Origin: Streptomyces sp. yr375
GTDB taxonomy: Bacteria; Actinomycetota; Actinomycetes; Streptomycetales; Streptomycetaceae
DNA length: 64,000 bases
Direction: 5' to 3'
Assembly: GCF_900110755.1 (NCBI RefSeq)
Contig: NZ_FOFF01000046.1
Span: 1-64,000, forward strand
The position numbers and the translations under genes were made by a program. This document shows, piece by piece, positions 35,669 through 44,324 of the stretch (its first letter is position 1; each line of letters begins with the position of its first letter). A model generated the notes under the pieces. That model was not told the origin of the DNA. It ran no database searches and saw nothing but the letters and a program-made list of their open reading frames with translations.

Positions 35669-37267
35669 TCACGTCGCCTCCCGGAACGCCGCCGCCTCCT
35701 CCAGGTCCAGCCGGCGCAGCAGCGTGCGCAGCATCTCGTCGTCGATGTAGCGGCCGTCGCGCAGCCGGACGAACATCTCGCGCTCGGCGCTGATCATCTC
35801 GCGCGACAGCCGCCGGTAGGTGTCGTCGACGGTCTCGCCGGTGACCGGGTTGACCTGGCCGAGGCGCTCCCAGACGGCGTTGCGGCGGCGCTCCAGGACA
35901 TCGCGCAGGCGGTCGGCGAGAGGCGGGGGCAGGGCGTTGCGCTCGTCGGTCAGGAGGGCGTCGAGGCGCTCTTCGGCGACCCGGGAGGCCTGTGCCTGGG
36001 CGTTGGCCTCGGCGAGCGTCGCGGCCTGCGGGTCGGGCTCGGGGAACTTCAGCAGGCGGATCAGCGGCGGCAGCGTCAGGCCCTGCACCACCAGGGTGCC
36101 GATGACCGTCGTGAAGGTCAGGAACAGGATGAGGTTGCGGTGCGGGAAGGGCGCGTCGCCGTGGTCCGCGGTGAGCGGGATGGAGAAGGCGATGGCGAGC
36201 GACACCACGCCCCGCATGCCGGCCCAGCCGACGACGACCGGCCCCCGCCAGGTCGGATTCTCCTCCCGCGCGCGGATGCGCGGCGACAGCAGCCGGGGCA
36301 GGAAGGTCGCCGGGTACACCCACAGGAAGCGGGCCGCGACGACCACGAGGAAGAGGGCGATCGCGTACCAGGCGGCTTCCAGGCCGGCGTACGCGCCGAG
36401 GCCCCTCAGGACGACCGGCAGTTGCAGGCCGATCAGCGCGAAGACGGCCGACTCCAGGACGAAGGCGACCATCTTCCACACCGCCTCCTCCTGGAGCCGG
36501 GTGGCGAAGTCGACCTCCCACGCGCGGTGGCCGAGATAGAGCGCGACGACGACCACGGCGATGACGCCGGAGGCGTGGAACTGCTCGGCGGCCGCGTAGG
36601 CGACGAAGGGGATCAGCAGGGACAGCGTGTTCTGGAGCAGGGGCTCCTTCAGGTGCGTGCGCAGCCAGTGCAGCGGGGCCATCAGGATCAGGCCGACGGC
36701 GGTGCCGCCGACGGACGCGATCAGGAACTCCTCGATGCCGCCGGCCCAGGACGCGCCCTCGCCGACGACGATCGCGAGGGCCACCTTGTAGGCGGTGATC
36801 GCGGTGGCGTCGTTCAGCAGGGACTCGCCCTGGAGGATCGTGGTGATCTTCGAGGGGAGGCCGACCCGGCGGGCCACCGCCGTCGCCGCGACCGCGTCCG
36901 GCGGCGCCACCACCGCGCCCAGCACCAGCGCCGCCGTCAGCGGCAGCCCGGGGACCAGCAGGTAGGCGGCCCAGCCGACGGCGAAGGTCGCGAAGAGCAC
37001 GTACCCGACCGACAGCAGGGCGACGGGCCGCATCTGGGCGCGCAGGTCGAGGTAGGAGCTGTCGGAGGCCGAGGTGTACAGCAGCGGGGGCAGCAGGAGC
37101 GGCAGGACGATGTCGGGGTCCAGGGTGTAGTCCGGGACCCCCGGCAGGTAGGACACGACCAGGCCGACCGCGACCAGCAGCAGCGGCGCGGACACCGGGG
37201 TGCGCCGGGCCGCGGCCGCGATCGCCGCGCTCCCCGCCACCAGCAGCAGGAGTGGCATCACGTCCAT
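35669..37267 (-). CDS. Na+/H+ antiporter of the CPA1 (NhaP-like) family
   Basis: A 532-residue protein with about twelve membrane segments in the first ~420 residues, for example MPLLLLVAGSAAIAAAA and VVSLAIAFSIPL. The CPA1 ion-site motif VVAPPDAVAATAVARRVGLP and the downstream EGESLLNDATA-like LQGESLLNDATAITAYK are present. A cytoplasmic helical tail (420-532, rich in Arg/Glu/Leu) may regulate transport. It is divergent from a UBP-type zinc-finger gene, a frequent pairing in Streptomyces. Confidence 0.93.
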   Translation of the reverse strand: MDVMPLLLLVAGSAAIAAAARRTPVSAPLLLVAVGLVVSYLPGVPDYTLDPDIVLPLLLPPLLYTSASDSSYLDLRAQMRPVALLSVGYVLFATFAVGWAAYLLVPGLPLTAALVLGAVVAPPDAVAATAVARRVGLPSKITTILQGESLLNDATAITAYKVALAIVVGEGASWAGGIEEFLIASVGGTAVGLILMAPLHWLRTHLKEPLLQNTLSLLIPFVAYAAAEQFHASGVIAVVVVALYLGHRAWEVDFATRLQEEAVWKMVAFVLESAVFALIGLQLPVVLRGLGAYAGLEAAWYAIALFLVVVAARFLWVYPATFLPRLLSPRIRAREENPTWRGPVVVGWAGMRGVVSLAIAFSIPLTADHGDAPFPHRNLILFLTFTTVIGTLVVQGLTLPPLIRLLKFPEPDPQAATLAEANAQAQASRVAEERLDALLTDERNALPPPLADRLRDVLERRRNAVWERLGQVNPVTGETVDDTYRRLSREMISAEREMFVRLRDGRYIDDEMLRTLLRRLDLEEAAAFREAT

Positions 37268-37327
37268 GTCTGACCCGCCCTCGTTTTTCCGCGCGGTCGT
37301 CCGCACAGCCGTCGTAATCTGGCAATC

Positions 37328-37588
37328 ATGAAACAGTGCACGCACTCCGACGCGCTGCCCCACCCCGAACCCGTCCCGCTCGGCGAGACGTGTCCGGAGT
37401 GCCTGCGGGACGGAACCCACCCGGTGCAACTGCGGCTGTGCCTCACCTGCGGCCATGTCGGCTGCTGCGACTCCTCGCCGAGCCGGCACGCCACGGCGCA
37501 CCACAAGGACTCCGGTCATCCGGTGATGCGGACCTTCGAACCCGGCGAGAGCTGGCGGTGGTGCTTCGTGGATCACGTCCTGGTGTGA
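37328..37588 (+). CDS. UBP-type zinc-finger protein
   Basis: An 86-residue protein formed by a single ZnF-UBP fold: CTHSD near the start, CPECLRDG, LRLCLTCGHVGCCDSS, HATAHHKDSGHPVMRTFEPGESWRWC. The Cys/His pattern and the GHVGCCDSSPSRHATAH core are typical. In eukaryotes the fold binds ubiquitin C-termini; its bacterial ligand is unknown. It is divergent from the antiporter by 60 bp. Confidence 0.92.
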   Translation: MKQCTHSDALPHPEPVPLGETCPECLRDGTHPVQLRLCLTCGHVGCCDSSPSRHATAHHKDSGHPVMRTFEPGESWRWCFVDHVLV

Positions 37589-37647
37589 ACTTCCGCGGGG
37601 GTTCGGCCGTTGAACTCATGAGACGCCCCGGCCGTCCGGCGGGTACG

Positions 37648-37672
37648 GTTCGACCGTCTGACGTCTGGGTAC
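37648..37672 (+). promoter_or_regulatory. Candidate stress-sigma (SigH/SigB-type) promoter of prsH-sigH
   Basis: GTTC (37648-37651), a 15-bp spacer, then GGGTAC (37667-37672) fits the GTTT-N14-16-GGGTAT pattern of SigB-like factors. It lies ~208 bp before the anti-sigma start. The 37589-37879 spacer holds no gene. Autoregulation is an inference. Confidence 0.5.
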
Positions 37673-37879
37673 GTCAACCCGGCGCGCCTTCTTCCCATTT
37701 GGGCCGACAGACCTCTAGACACGGAGCGTGTTCACAGCTTTACTGTGAGTGACGCAGGGGGTTGGGGTACCGGGGACAGGAAACCTGAGAGCGCGATAGC
37801 GTCACCGCTGCACCACACACGCGTTACCCCGGGGGGCGACCCTCGGCCCCGAAAAGCTTGTACCACCTTGGAGGTGAGG

Positions 37880-38293
37880 GTGTCCCAGATCGCAGGCGAG
37901 CCCGCGACCCAGGACTTCGTGGAAGTCCGGCTGCCGGCTGCGGGTGCCTACCTGTCGGTGCTGCGGACGGCCACGGCCGGCCTCGCAGCCCGTTTGGACT
38001 TCACCCTGGACGAGATCGAGGACCTGCGCATCGCGGTGGACGAGGCTTGCGCGATCCTGCTCCAGCAGGCCGTGCCCGGCTCGGTGCTGAGTTGCGTGTT
38101 CCGACTCGTCGACGACTCGCTCGAAGTCACTGTCTCGGCGCCGACCACCGATGGCCACGCCCCCGCGCGTGACACCTTCGCCTGGACCGTCCTGTCCGCC
38201 CTCGCGGGCAAGGTGTCCTCCGCCGTCGACGAGGACAAGACCGTGTCGATCAGCCTCTACAAACAGCGCGGCGCGGGACCCGGGCCGGCGTGA
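37880..38293 (+). CDS. prsH: Anti-sigma factor (RsbW-like kinase) of SigH
   Basis: A 137-residue GHKL-type ATPase of the RsbW/SpoIIAB family. N-box-like LRIAVDEACAILL is present, and VSAPTTDG plus TFAWTVLSALAGKVSS follow. The ATP-lid is reduced, as in the Streptomyces SigH antagonist (PrsH/UshX). GTG 37880 follows GGAGGTGAGG; the frame upstream to 37745 is untranslated leader. It overlaps sigH by GTGA. It would bind and inactivate SigH until stress or an anti-anti-sigma releases it. Confidence 0.9.
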   Translation: MSQIAGEPATQDFVEVRLPAAGAYLSVLRTATAGLAARLDFTLDEIEDLRIAVDEACAILLQQAVPGSVLSCVFRLVDDSLEVTVSAPTTDGHAPARDTFAWTVLSALAGKVSSAVDEDKTVSISLYKQRGAGPGPA

Positions 38294-39438
38294 GGAACGG
38301 GGACGGGCCGGTGCGGGACGAAGAGCGCGGCACACGGGAGCTGCCGGCCGGCAGCGCCGGGATGTCCGTCTCTCCGGACGGTTCCCGGAGCATGGCGGAC
38401 GGCATCGACGGCATCCCCGAGCAGGCCCGGCCGCATCCGGAGGACCACTCGGCCTCCGCGCAGCCGGGGCCGGCGGAAGGTGCCGTGCAGGGCCCACCTC
38501 GGGAGAGGCGGCCCGGGGGCGCGCCTCCGGGGCGAGCAGAGGAGAGGGCTCGACAGAGCGCGACGGGCGGGACAATGAGCGAGCACGAGCGAGACGGCGT
38601 ACAGAGCGTGCCGGGCACGCAGCACGAACCGGCACCGGCCCAGGCAACAGGACCGGCACCGGTGCCGGCACCGGCCCACGCGCCGGTGGACCGCAGCGGG
38701 GCACGGGCGATGTTCGTCGAACTGCGCGCACTGCAGGACGGCAGCACCGAGTACGCGGAGATGCGCAACCAACTGGTCCGCATGCACCTGCCGCTCGTCG
38801 AGCACCTGGCGCGGCGGTTCCGCAACCGCGGCGAGCCGCTGGACGACCTGACCCAGGTCGCCACCATCGGCCTGATCAAGTCGGTCGACCGCTTCGACCC
38901 GGAGCGCGGCGTGGAGTTCTCCACGTACGCGACCCCGACGGTCGTCGGTGAGATCAAGCGGCACTTCCGCGACAAGGGCTGGGCGGTGCGGGTGCCGCGC
39001 AGGCTCCAGGAGCTGCGGCTGGCGCTGACGACGGCGACGGCCGAGCTGTCGCAGCAGCACGGCCGCTCCCCCACGGTCCACGAGCTCGCCGAGAAGCTGG
39101 CGATCTCGGAGGAGGAGGTCCTGGAGGGCCTGGAGTCCGCGAACGCGTATTCCACCCTGTCCCTGGACGTCCCGGACACCGACGACGAGTCCCCGGCGGT
39201 CGCCGACACCCTCGGCGCGGAGGACGAGGCGCTGGAGGGCGTCGAGTACCGGGAGTCGCTCAAGCCGCTCCTGGAGGACCTCCCGCCGCGCGAGAAGCGG
39301 ATCCTGCTGCTGCGGTTCTTCGGCAACATGACCCAGTCGCAGATCGCGCAGGAGGTCGGCATCTCCCAGATGCACGTCTCCCGCCTGCTGGCCCGCACCC
39401 TGGCCCAGCTCCGGGAGAAGCTCCTCGTGGAGGAGTAG
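38290..39438 (+). CDS. sigH: Stress-response sigma factor SigH (SigB/F/G family)
   Basis: A 382-residue sigma factor. The first ~135 residues are a poorly conserved Pro/Gly/Ala/Glu extension containing GPAPVPAPAHAPV. The sigma core follows: region 2 (MHLPLVEHLARRFRNRGEPLDDLTQVATIGLIKSVDRFD), region 3 and region 4 (REKRILLLRFFGNMTQSQIAQEVGISQMHVSRLLAR). In S. coelicolor several SigH isoforms differ at the N-terminus, and internal ATG codons here (for example at 38575 and 38710) would allow the same. The GTG start overlaps prsH. Confidence 0.93.
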   Translation: MRNGDGPVRDEERGTRELPAGSAGMSVSPDGSRSMADGIDGIPEQARPHPEDHSASAQPGPAEGAVQGPPRERRPGGAPPGRAEERARQSATGGTMSEHERDGVQSVPGTQHEPAPAQATGPAPVPAPAHAPVDRSGARAMFVELRALQDGSTEYAEMRNQLVRMHLPLVEHLARRFRNRGEPLDDLTQVATIGLIKSVDRFDPERGVEFSTYATPTVVGEIKRHFRDKGWAVRVPRRLQELRLALTTATAELSQQHGRSPTVHELAEKLAISEEEVLEGLESANAYSTLSLDVPDTDDESPAVADTLGAEDEALEGVEYRESLKPLLEDLPPREKRILLLRFFGNMTQSQIAQEVGISQMHVSRLLARTLAQLREKLLVEE

Positions 39439-39447
39439 TGGCGGCAG

Positions 39448-39470
39448 GAGTAGCCGAGTAGCGGCTACTC
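39448..39470. terminator. sigH terminator (convergent)
   Basis: GAGTAGCCG (39448-39456) pairs exactly with CGGCTACTC (39462-39470) around a 5-base loop. It overlaps the stop codon of the convergent membrane-protein gene, so it may serve both directions. Confidence 0.75.
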
Positions 39471-39905
39471 CGATGTGCGGCCGGGCCCCCGGATGCCGAG
39501 GGCCCGGGTCGTCTCGCCGTTGACGAGCAGGACGAGCGACGCGATGGCGACGGCCGCGAGCGCGATGCCCGCCGGGATCGCCATGCTGTCGGCCTGGAGC
39601 AGGCTGTAGGCCACCGGCAGCGCCATGATCTGCGTGATGACGGCGGGCCCCCGGCTCCAACTGCGCAGGCCCAGCAGCCCGCGGGCGGCGAGCAGCGGCA
39701 GCAGCGCCAGCACGATCAGCGTGACTCCCCCGGTGACGGCCTGCTGACGGTCGTCCGGGTCGCCGCCGATGCCGAGGACGAGCATCCACACCCCGCCGAC
39801 GACCAGCGTCAGCCCCTCCAGGGCGGCGAGCCCGGCGGCGTACGTCAGCCGGCGCGGGCGGGTCGGGGCGGTCTGCGGGGCGGCGGGGGTCTGCTCACTG
39901 CTCAC
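39465..39905 (-). CDS. Small multi-pass membrane protein of unknown function
   Basis: A 146-residue protein with about four hydrophobic segments: LTYAAGLAALEGLTLVVGGVWMLVLG, VTGGVTLIVLALLPLLAARGLL, VITQIMALPVAYSLL and IPAGIALAAVAIASLVLLV. It has a Pro/Thr-rich N-terminus (QTPAAPQTAPTRPRR). GTG 39905 is chosen; the frame continues upstream without hydrophobic character, overlapping the divergent kinase gene, so the longer version is rejected. No function can be assigned. Confidence 0.75.
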   Translation of the reverse strand: MSSEQTPAAPQTAPTRPRRLTYAAGLAALEGLTLVVGGVWMLVLGIGGDPDDRQQAVTGGVTLIVLALLPLLAARGLLGLRSWSRGPAVITQIMALPVAYSLLQADSMAIPAGIALAAVAIASLVLLVNGETTRALGIRGPGRTSE

Positions 39906-39993
39906 CCCCGAAGGGTAGCCCGCGCCGCCTGCCGGGCCCCGATCCCCACCCTCGGCCTGTGACCGGTTCGGCCCAGTAGGTACGCTGCAACTC

Positions 39994-40962
39994 ATGCGTG
40001 CACTTCTCGTGGTCAATCCGGCGGCTACCACCACCAGTGCACGGACGCGCGATGTCCTCATCCACGCCCTCGCGAGCGAGATGAAGCTCGAGGCGGTCAC
40101 CACCGAGTACCGCGGCCACGCGCGCGACCTGGGCCGGCAGGCAGCGGAGAGCGGAAACGTCGACCTGGTGGTCGCCCTCGGCGGGGACGGCACGGTCAAC
40201 GAGGTCGTCAACGGCCTGCTGCACTCCGGCCCCGATCCGGACCGCCTGCCCGGTCTCGCGGTGGTCCCCGGCGGCTCCACCAACGTCTTCGCCCGTGCCC
40301 TGGGGCTGCCCAACGATCCCGTGGAGGCCACCGGCGCGGTGCTGGACGCCCTGCGCGACAAGACCGAGCGGACGGTCGGGCTCGGCCTGGCCGCGGGCAC
40401 GCCCGGCACGGAGGACGAGGCGGTGCCGTCGCGCTGGTTCACCTTCAACGCCGGGCTCGGCTTCGACGCCGGAGTGGTGGGCCGGGTGGAACAGCAGCGC
40501 GAGCGCGGCAGAAGATCCACACACGCTCTCTACATTCGCCAGGCAGTGCGCCAGTTGTTGGGTGAGTCACAGCGCCGGCACGGGTCGATCACCCTGGAAC
40601 GGCCGGGCGCGGAACCGGTGACCGATTTGGTGCTGTCCATAATCTGCAACACGGCTCCGTGGACCTATCTGGGCAATCGCCCGGTGTACGCGTCGCCTAA
40701 GGCCTCGTTCGATAGGGGGCTCGACGTACTCGGTCTCAGCCGTCTGTCGACGGCTTCGGTTGCCCGATATGGCACACAGTTGCTCACTTCGTCCCCCGAA
40801 CGGGGACCGCACGGCAAGCATGCCGTCGCGCTGCACGACCTGGACCAGTTCACCTTGCATTCGAAGGTGCCATTGCCCCTCCAGATGGACGGTGACCACC
40901 TGGGGCTGCGGACGAGCGTGACGTTCACAGGCGTACGCCGTGCACTGCGTGTGATTGTGTGA
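39994..40962 (+). CDS. Diacylglycerol/sphingosine kinase-like lipid kinase
   Basis: A 322-residue DagK-type catalytic domain protein. MRALLVVNPAATTTSART is the N-terminal strand-loop, VVALGGDGTVNEVVNGLL the GGDG nucleotide-binding motif, and AVVPGGSTNVFARALGLP the second conserved segment. The C-terminal beta-sandwich ends in LQMDGDHLGLRTSVTFT. It is probably cytoplasmic and phosphorylates a lipid alcohol; the substrate is not evident. It is upstream of wblE in the same orientation. Confidence 0.92.
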   Translation: MRALLVVNPAATTTSARTRDVLIHALASEMKLEAVTTEYRGHARDLGRQAAESGNVDLVVALGGDGTVNEVVNGLLHSGPDPDRLPGLAVVPGGSTNVFARALGLPNDPVEATGAVLDALRDKTERTVGLGLAAGTPGTEDEAVPSRWFTFNAGLGFDAGVVGRVEQQRERGRRSTHALYIRQAVRQLLGESQRRHGSITLERPGAEPVTDLVLSIICNTAPWTYLGNRPVYASPKASFDRGLDVLGLSRLSTASVARYGTQLLTSSPERGPHGKHAVALHDLDQFTLHSKVPLPLQMDGDHLGLRTSVTFTGVRRALRVIV

Positions 40963-41281
40963 GCAGAAAGGGCTGAAGTCCTTTCACTCGAACGTTTAGG
41001 CCAGAGTCCACCCCATGGAAGTACGGCTGTGACCCAGTAGACACCGAGGAATCAAAAAAAACTTTCCGGTAGGGGTTGTATCCGCCGCTGAGGTTTGCGA
41101 GTCTCTACGTGGCGATCGGGACGGCCCGCAACACCAGCCTCCACTGATCACCGGAACCCCTCTTCAATCAACAGGAGCCCGTCGGCGAACCTGACGGGCG
41201 GCCCTTCACTTGTTGAGGGATTCGTGAAAGCGTTCACATTCACAAGCAACCTGCACGTAATACCAAGGAGAGGTAGCAGCC
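40963..41281 (+). promoter_or_regulatory. wblE promoter region (no gene), with a BldD-like site
   Basis: This 319-bp spacer is relatively AT-rich and includes an A8 run near 41056. GTGAAAGCGTTCAC at 41224-41237 has the GTGA-N6-TCAC inverted form seen in BldD targets and is followed by a further TTCAC. AGGAGAGG lies upstream of the wblE ATG. The 5' leader could be long. No coding frame with family resemblance was found. Confidence 0.5.
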
Positions 41282-41539
41282 ATGGACTGGCGTCACAACG
41301 CCGTTTGCCGCGAGGAAGACCCCGAGCTCTTCTTCCCCATCGGCAACACCGGTCCTGCGCTGCTGCAGATCGAGGAAGCCAAGGCCGTCTGCCGTCGCTG
41401 CCCGGTTATGGAGCAGTGTCTGCAGTGGGCGCTCGAGTCCGGCCAGGACTCCGGCGTCTGGGGTGGTCTCAGCGAGGACGAGCGTCGCGCCATGAAGCGC
41501 CGCGCCGCCCGCAACCGTGCCCGTCAGGCGACTGCCTGA
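41282..41539 (+). CDS. wblE: WhiB-like iron-sulfur regulator WblE
   Basis: An 85-residue WhiB-family protein. The four cluster-binding cysteines are Cys9, Cys37, Cys40 and Cys46 (VCRRCPVMEQC), followed by the GVWGG turn and a basic C-terminal tail (MKRRAARNRARQ) that contacts DNA. The sequence looks essentially that of Streptomyces WblE, the counterpart of mycobacterial WhiB1, a [4Fe-4S] protein that responds to nitric oxide and partners SigA. A strong hairpin follows. Confidence 0.96.
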   Translation: MDWRHNAVCREEDPELFFPIGNTGPALLQIEEAKAVCRRCPVMEQCLQWALESGQDSGVWGGLSEDERRAMKRRAARNRARQATA

Positions 41540-41657
41540 CAACACCCGCCCCACAGGCCTGAGCTTGGCGGCGCGTACAGCGAGTACGCATCTCCCGCCC
41601 CCGAGCCGCAGCGCGCAGTACCCCCGATGCGCAGCACCCGCTGGCAACGAGCATTCG

Positions 41658-41690
41658 AGCCCCGGACACCTGAACGGTCCGGGGCTTCTT
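41658..41690. terminator. wblE terminator, convergent with the histidine kinase
   Basis: AGCCCCGGAC (41658-41667) pairs with GTCCGGGGCT (41677-41686), followed by TCTT. Confidence 0.85.
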
Positions 41691-41732
41691 GCTGCGCCCG
41701 CACACTCCCACGCGGGTCCGGCTCATGTGCTC

Positions 41733-43208
41733 CTACTTCTGTACGCGCACCGGGATGTCGAGGAGCACCCGGGTGCCGCGCTCCGGTGCCGGGACCATGT
41801 CGAAGGTGCCGCCCAACTCGCCCTCCACCAGCGTCCGTACGATCTGCAGGCCGAGGTTGCCCGAGGTGTGCGGGTCGAAGCCCTCGGGCAGGCCGACGCC
41901 GTCGTCCTGGACGGTGACCAGGAGGCGGGCCTCCTTGGTGGTGCCGCCGCGGACCGCGGAGACCTCGACCGTGCCGGTGTCGCCCTCGCGGAAGCCGTGC
42001 TCCAGGGCATTCTGGAGGATCTCGGTGAGGACCATGGACAGCGGGGTGGCGACCTCGGCGTCCAGGATGCCGAAGCGTCCGCTGCGCCGGCCGGCGACCT
42101 TGCCCGGCGAGATCTCGGCGACCATCGCCAGCACGCGGTCGGCGATCTCGTCGAACTCCACGCGCTCGTCCAGGTTCTGGGAGAGCGTCTCGTGCACGAT
42201 GGCGATCGAGCCGACCCGGCGCACGGCCTCTTCGAGGGCCTCCCGGCCGCGCTCGGACTCGATGCGGCGGGCCTGGAGGCGCAGCAGGGCGGCCACCGTC
42301 TGGAGGTTGTTCTTCACCCGGTGGTGGATCTCCCGGATGGTGGCGTCCTTGGTGATCAACTCGCGCTCGCGGCGGCGCAGTTCGGTGACGTCACGGAGCA
42401 GGACGAGCGCGCCGATGCGGGTGCCCTTGGGCTTGAGCGGGATCGCCCGGAACTGGATGACGCCGTCCCTGGCCTCGATCTCGAACTCGCGGGGCGCCCA
42501 GCCGCTGGCGACCTTGGCGAGCGCCTCGTCCACCGGGCCGCGGGTCGGGGCGAGTTCGGCGGTGATCAGGCCGAGGTGCTGGCCGACCAGGTCGGAGGCG
42601 AGGCCCATCCGGTGGTAGGCGGACAGCGCGTTCGGGGAGGCGTACTGGACGATGCCGTCGCCGTCGACGCGGATCAGGCCGTCGCCGACGCGGGGGGCCG
42701 CGTCCATGTCCATCTGCTGGTTGGGGAACGGGAAGGAGCCCGCCGCGATCATCTGCGCGAGGTCGGAGGCGCTCTGCAGGTAGGTGAGCTCGAGGCGGCT
42801 GGGGGTGCGCACGGTCAGCAGGTTGGTGTTGCGGGCGATGACACCGAGGACGCGGCCCTCGCGCCGTACGGGGATCGACTCGACCCGGACGGGGACCTCC
42901 TCGCGCCACTCCGGGTCGCCCTCGCGCACGATCCGCCCCTCGTCCAGCGCCGCGTCCAGCAGCGGGCGGCGACCTCGGGGGACGAGGTGGCCGACCATGT
43001 CGTCCTGGTAGGAGGTGGGGCCGGTGTTGGGGCGCATCTGGGCGACGGAGACGTACCGCGTGCCGTCGCGGGTGGGGACCCACAGGACCAGGTCGGCGAA
43101 GGACAGGTCGGAGAGCAGTTGCCACTCCGAGACCAGCAGATGGAGCCACTCGAGGTCGGAGTCGTCGAGTGCGGTGTGCTGGCGTACGAGTTCGTTCATG
43201 GAGGGCAC
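41733..43208 (-). CDS. Soluble PAS-domain sensor histidine kinase (HisKA_2/HWE type)
   Basis: A 491-residue cytoplasmic kinase without membrane segments. The N-terminal ~150 residues form a GAF-like sensor domain (FADLVLWVPTRDGTRYVSVAQ). A PAS domain follows (residues ~170-275, GLIRVDGDGIVQYASPNALSAYHR). The HisKA_2 region has phospho-acceptor IREIHHRVKNNLQTVAALLRLQ, and the ATPase shows ILQNALEHGF (N-box) and VQDDGVGLPEGF (G1). No response regulator is adjacent. GTG 43208 is used; ATG 43199 is an alternative. A dre-like palindrome lies in the spacer upstream. Confidence 0.92.
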   Translation of the reverse strand: MPSMNELVRQHTALDDSDLEWLHLLVSEWQLLSDLSFADLVLWVPTRDGTRYVSVAQMRPNTGPTSYQDDMVGHLVPRGRRPLLDAALDEGRIVREGDPEWREEVPVRVESIPVRREGRVLGVIARNTNLLTVRTPSRLELTYLQSASDLAQMIAAGSFPFPNQQMDMDAAPRVGDGLIRVDGDGIVQYASPNALSAYHRMGLASDLVGQHLGLITAELAPTRGPVDEALAKVASGWAPREFEIEARDGVIQFRAIPLKPKGTRIGALVLLRDVTELRRRERELITKDATIREIHHRVKNNLQTVAALLRLQARRIESERGREALEEAVRRVGSIAIVHETLSQNLDERVEFDEIADRVLAMVAEISPGKVAGRRSGRFGILDAEVATPLSMVLTEILQNALEHGFREGDTGTVEVSAVRGGTTKEARLLVTVQDDGVGLPEGFDPHTSGNLGLQIVRTLVEGELGGTFDMVPAPERGTRVLLDIPVRVQK

Positions 43209-43545
43209 GTCTGTGAGCGTACCGGGGGTAGGTGCGGGGCCTGAAAACGGCGGTCCGAAAACACCCGCGGGCCGCGGCGCCTGAGAGGGACCCTCAGCCC
43301 TCCCGGCACCGCAGCCCGGAGCAGAATCGGCCGCGGGGTGTGCGGTCCCGTCGGCCGAAGGTGAGGATCCGGGGCAGTCAGGGCAGAGAGCACCGGGTCC
43401 TCGGTCCGTCTTCCTGTGCGGGGAAGACGGAAGCCATTGTGGACTAGACCATTAGGCGTGTCCATGCGTGCAGGCTTGTTCGTCGTGGTGAGTATGGGGT
43501 GAGCGTGGGGGGAGCGTGCGGACGCCTTATCACGCACAACGCAGC
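43209..43545. other. 337-bp spacer between histidine kinase and TetR gene, no gene seen
   Basis: It contains the histidine kinase promoter and the 3' side of the TetR gene. Short frames are not supported. The only notable element is the palindromic dre-like site listed separately. Confidence 0.6.
43437..43454. promoter_or_regulatory. Orphan dre-like site upstream of the histidine kinase gene
   Basis: TGGACTAGACCA (43440-43451) has 11 of 12 bases of the TGGTCTAGACCA core of DasR responsive elements. It is identical to the core at 50223-50234 upstream of dasR, and lies ~230 bp before the histidine kinase start. Confidence 0.6.
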
Positions 43546-44187
43546 CTAGCCTGTGTGGGTTCCCGTGCGAGGCCAGAGGGAGAGGGCAATTTCGGCGACC
43601 GCTTCCAGTTGCTCCCGGCTCGCGCCGTCGCGCGCCTGTTGGGACATGCCCTGGAAGACCGCGCCCAGCACGCGGGCGAGTGCGCCGGGGTCCGCGCCCC
43701 GCGGCAGTTCGCCGGCGGCGGCGCCCGCCGCGATGCGGCTCTCGACGGTCGCGAGGGTGGCGTTGCGCTGTCGGCGCAGGGCGTCCTCGACGTCGGGGGT
43801 GGTGCAGTTGGTGGCCGCGTGGATCACCAGGCAGCCGTACGGGTGGGCGGGGTCGGTGAACTCGGCGGCGGCCTCGCGCAGCAGCCGCTCGACGGCGGCG
43901 CGGGCGGTCGGCTCCTCCGCCAGCGCGCGCCCCGCGAAGGAGCCGTACGTCTCGCCGTAGACGCGCACGGCCTCCTCGAACAGGGACTGCTTGTCACCGA
44001 AGGCCGCGTAGAGGCTGGGGGCGCCGATGCCCATGATGCGGGTGAGGTCGGAGACGGAGGTCGCCTCGTAGCCGTGCTCCCAGAACGCCAGCATCGCCTT
44101 CTCCAGCGCGGCCGCGCGGTCGAAGGAGCGGGGACGGCCGCGGGGCCGGGAGACGGGCTCGGCCCGGGTCTGTTCGCTACTCACCAT
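43546..44187 (-). CDS. TetR/AcrR family regulator
   Basis: A 213-residue repressor. The N-terminal HTH is ALEKAMLAFWEHGYEATSVSDLTRIMGIGAPSLYAAFGDKQSLFEEAV. The C-terminal ligand domain has a conserved CLVIHAATNC segment with two cysteines, as in AcrR-like regulators of efflux or redox genes. It is divergent from nagB; an inverted repeat AACGT-N6-ACGTT (44216-44231) upstream of its start is a candidate operator. No neighbouring efflux gene identifies the target. Confidence 0.9.
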   Translation of the reverse strand: MVSSEQTRAEPVSRPRGRPRSFDRAAALEKAMLAFWEHGYEATSVSDLTRIMGIGAPSLYAAFGDKQSLFEEAVRVYGETYGSFAGRALAEEPTARAAVERLLREAAAEFTDPAHPYGCLVIHAATNCTTPDVEDALRRQRNATLATVESRIAAGAAAGELPRGADPGALARVLGAVFQGMSQQARDGASREQLEAVAEIALSLWPRTGTHTG

Positions 44188-44215
44188 GCGTTCATTTTAT
44201 AACGGACATTAAAGA

Positions 44216-44231
44216 AACGTTACGACACGTT
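44216..44231. promoter_or_regulatory. Candidate TetR operator
   Basis: AACGT (44216-44220), six bases, ACGTT (44227-44231), in an AT-rich segment 29 bp before the tetR start and upstream of nagB. Confidence 0.4.
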
Positions 44232-44254
44232 GCTCTGTTAGATTGAACCCCTAG

Positions 44255-44270
44255 ATTGGTCTAAACCACA
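44255..44270 (+). promoter_or_regulatory. DasR responsive element of nagB
   Basis: ATTGGTCTAAACCACA closely matches the dre consensus ACTGGTCTAGACCACT, ~55 bp before the nagB start codon. It supports repression of nagB by DasR with relief by glucosamine-6-phosphate or GlcNAc-6-phosphate, as established in S. coelicolor. Confidence 0.9.
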
Positions 44271-44324
44271 TGGATCATACGGATCACACGGATCGCACGG
44301 CGGATACGAGAACGGCAGGCCAGC

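Noticed and set aside
38257..39789. 510-codon minus-strand frame opposite sigH
   Set aside because: Shadow of the sigma-factor gene without domains.
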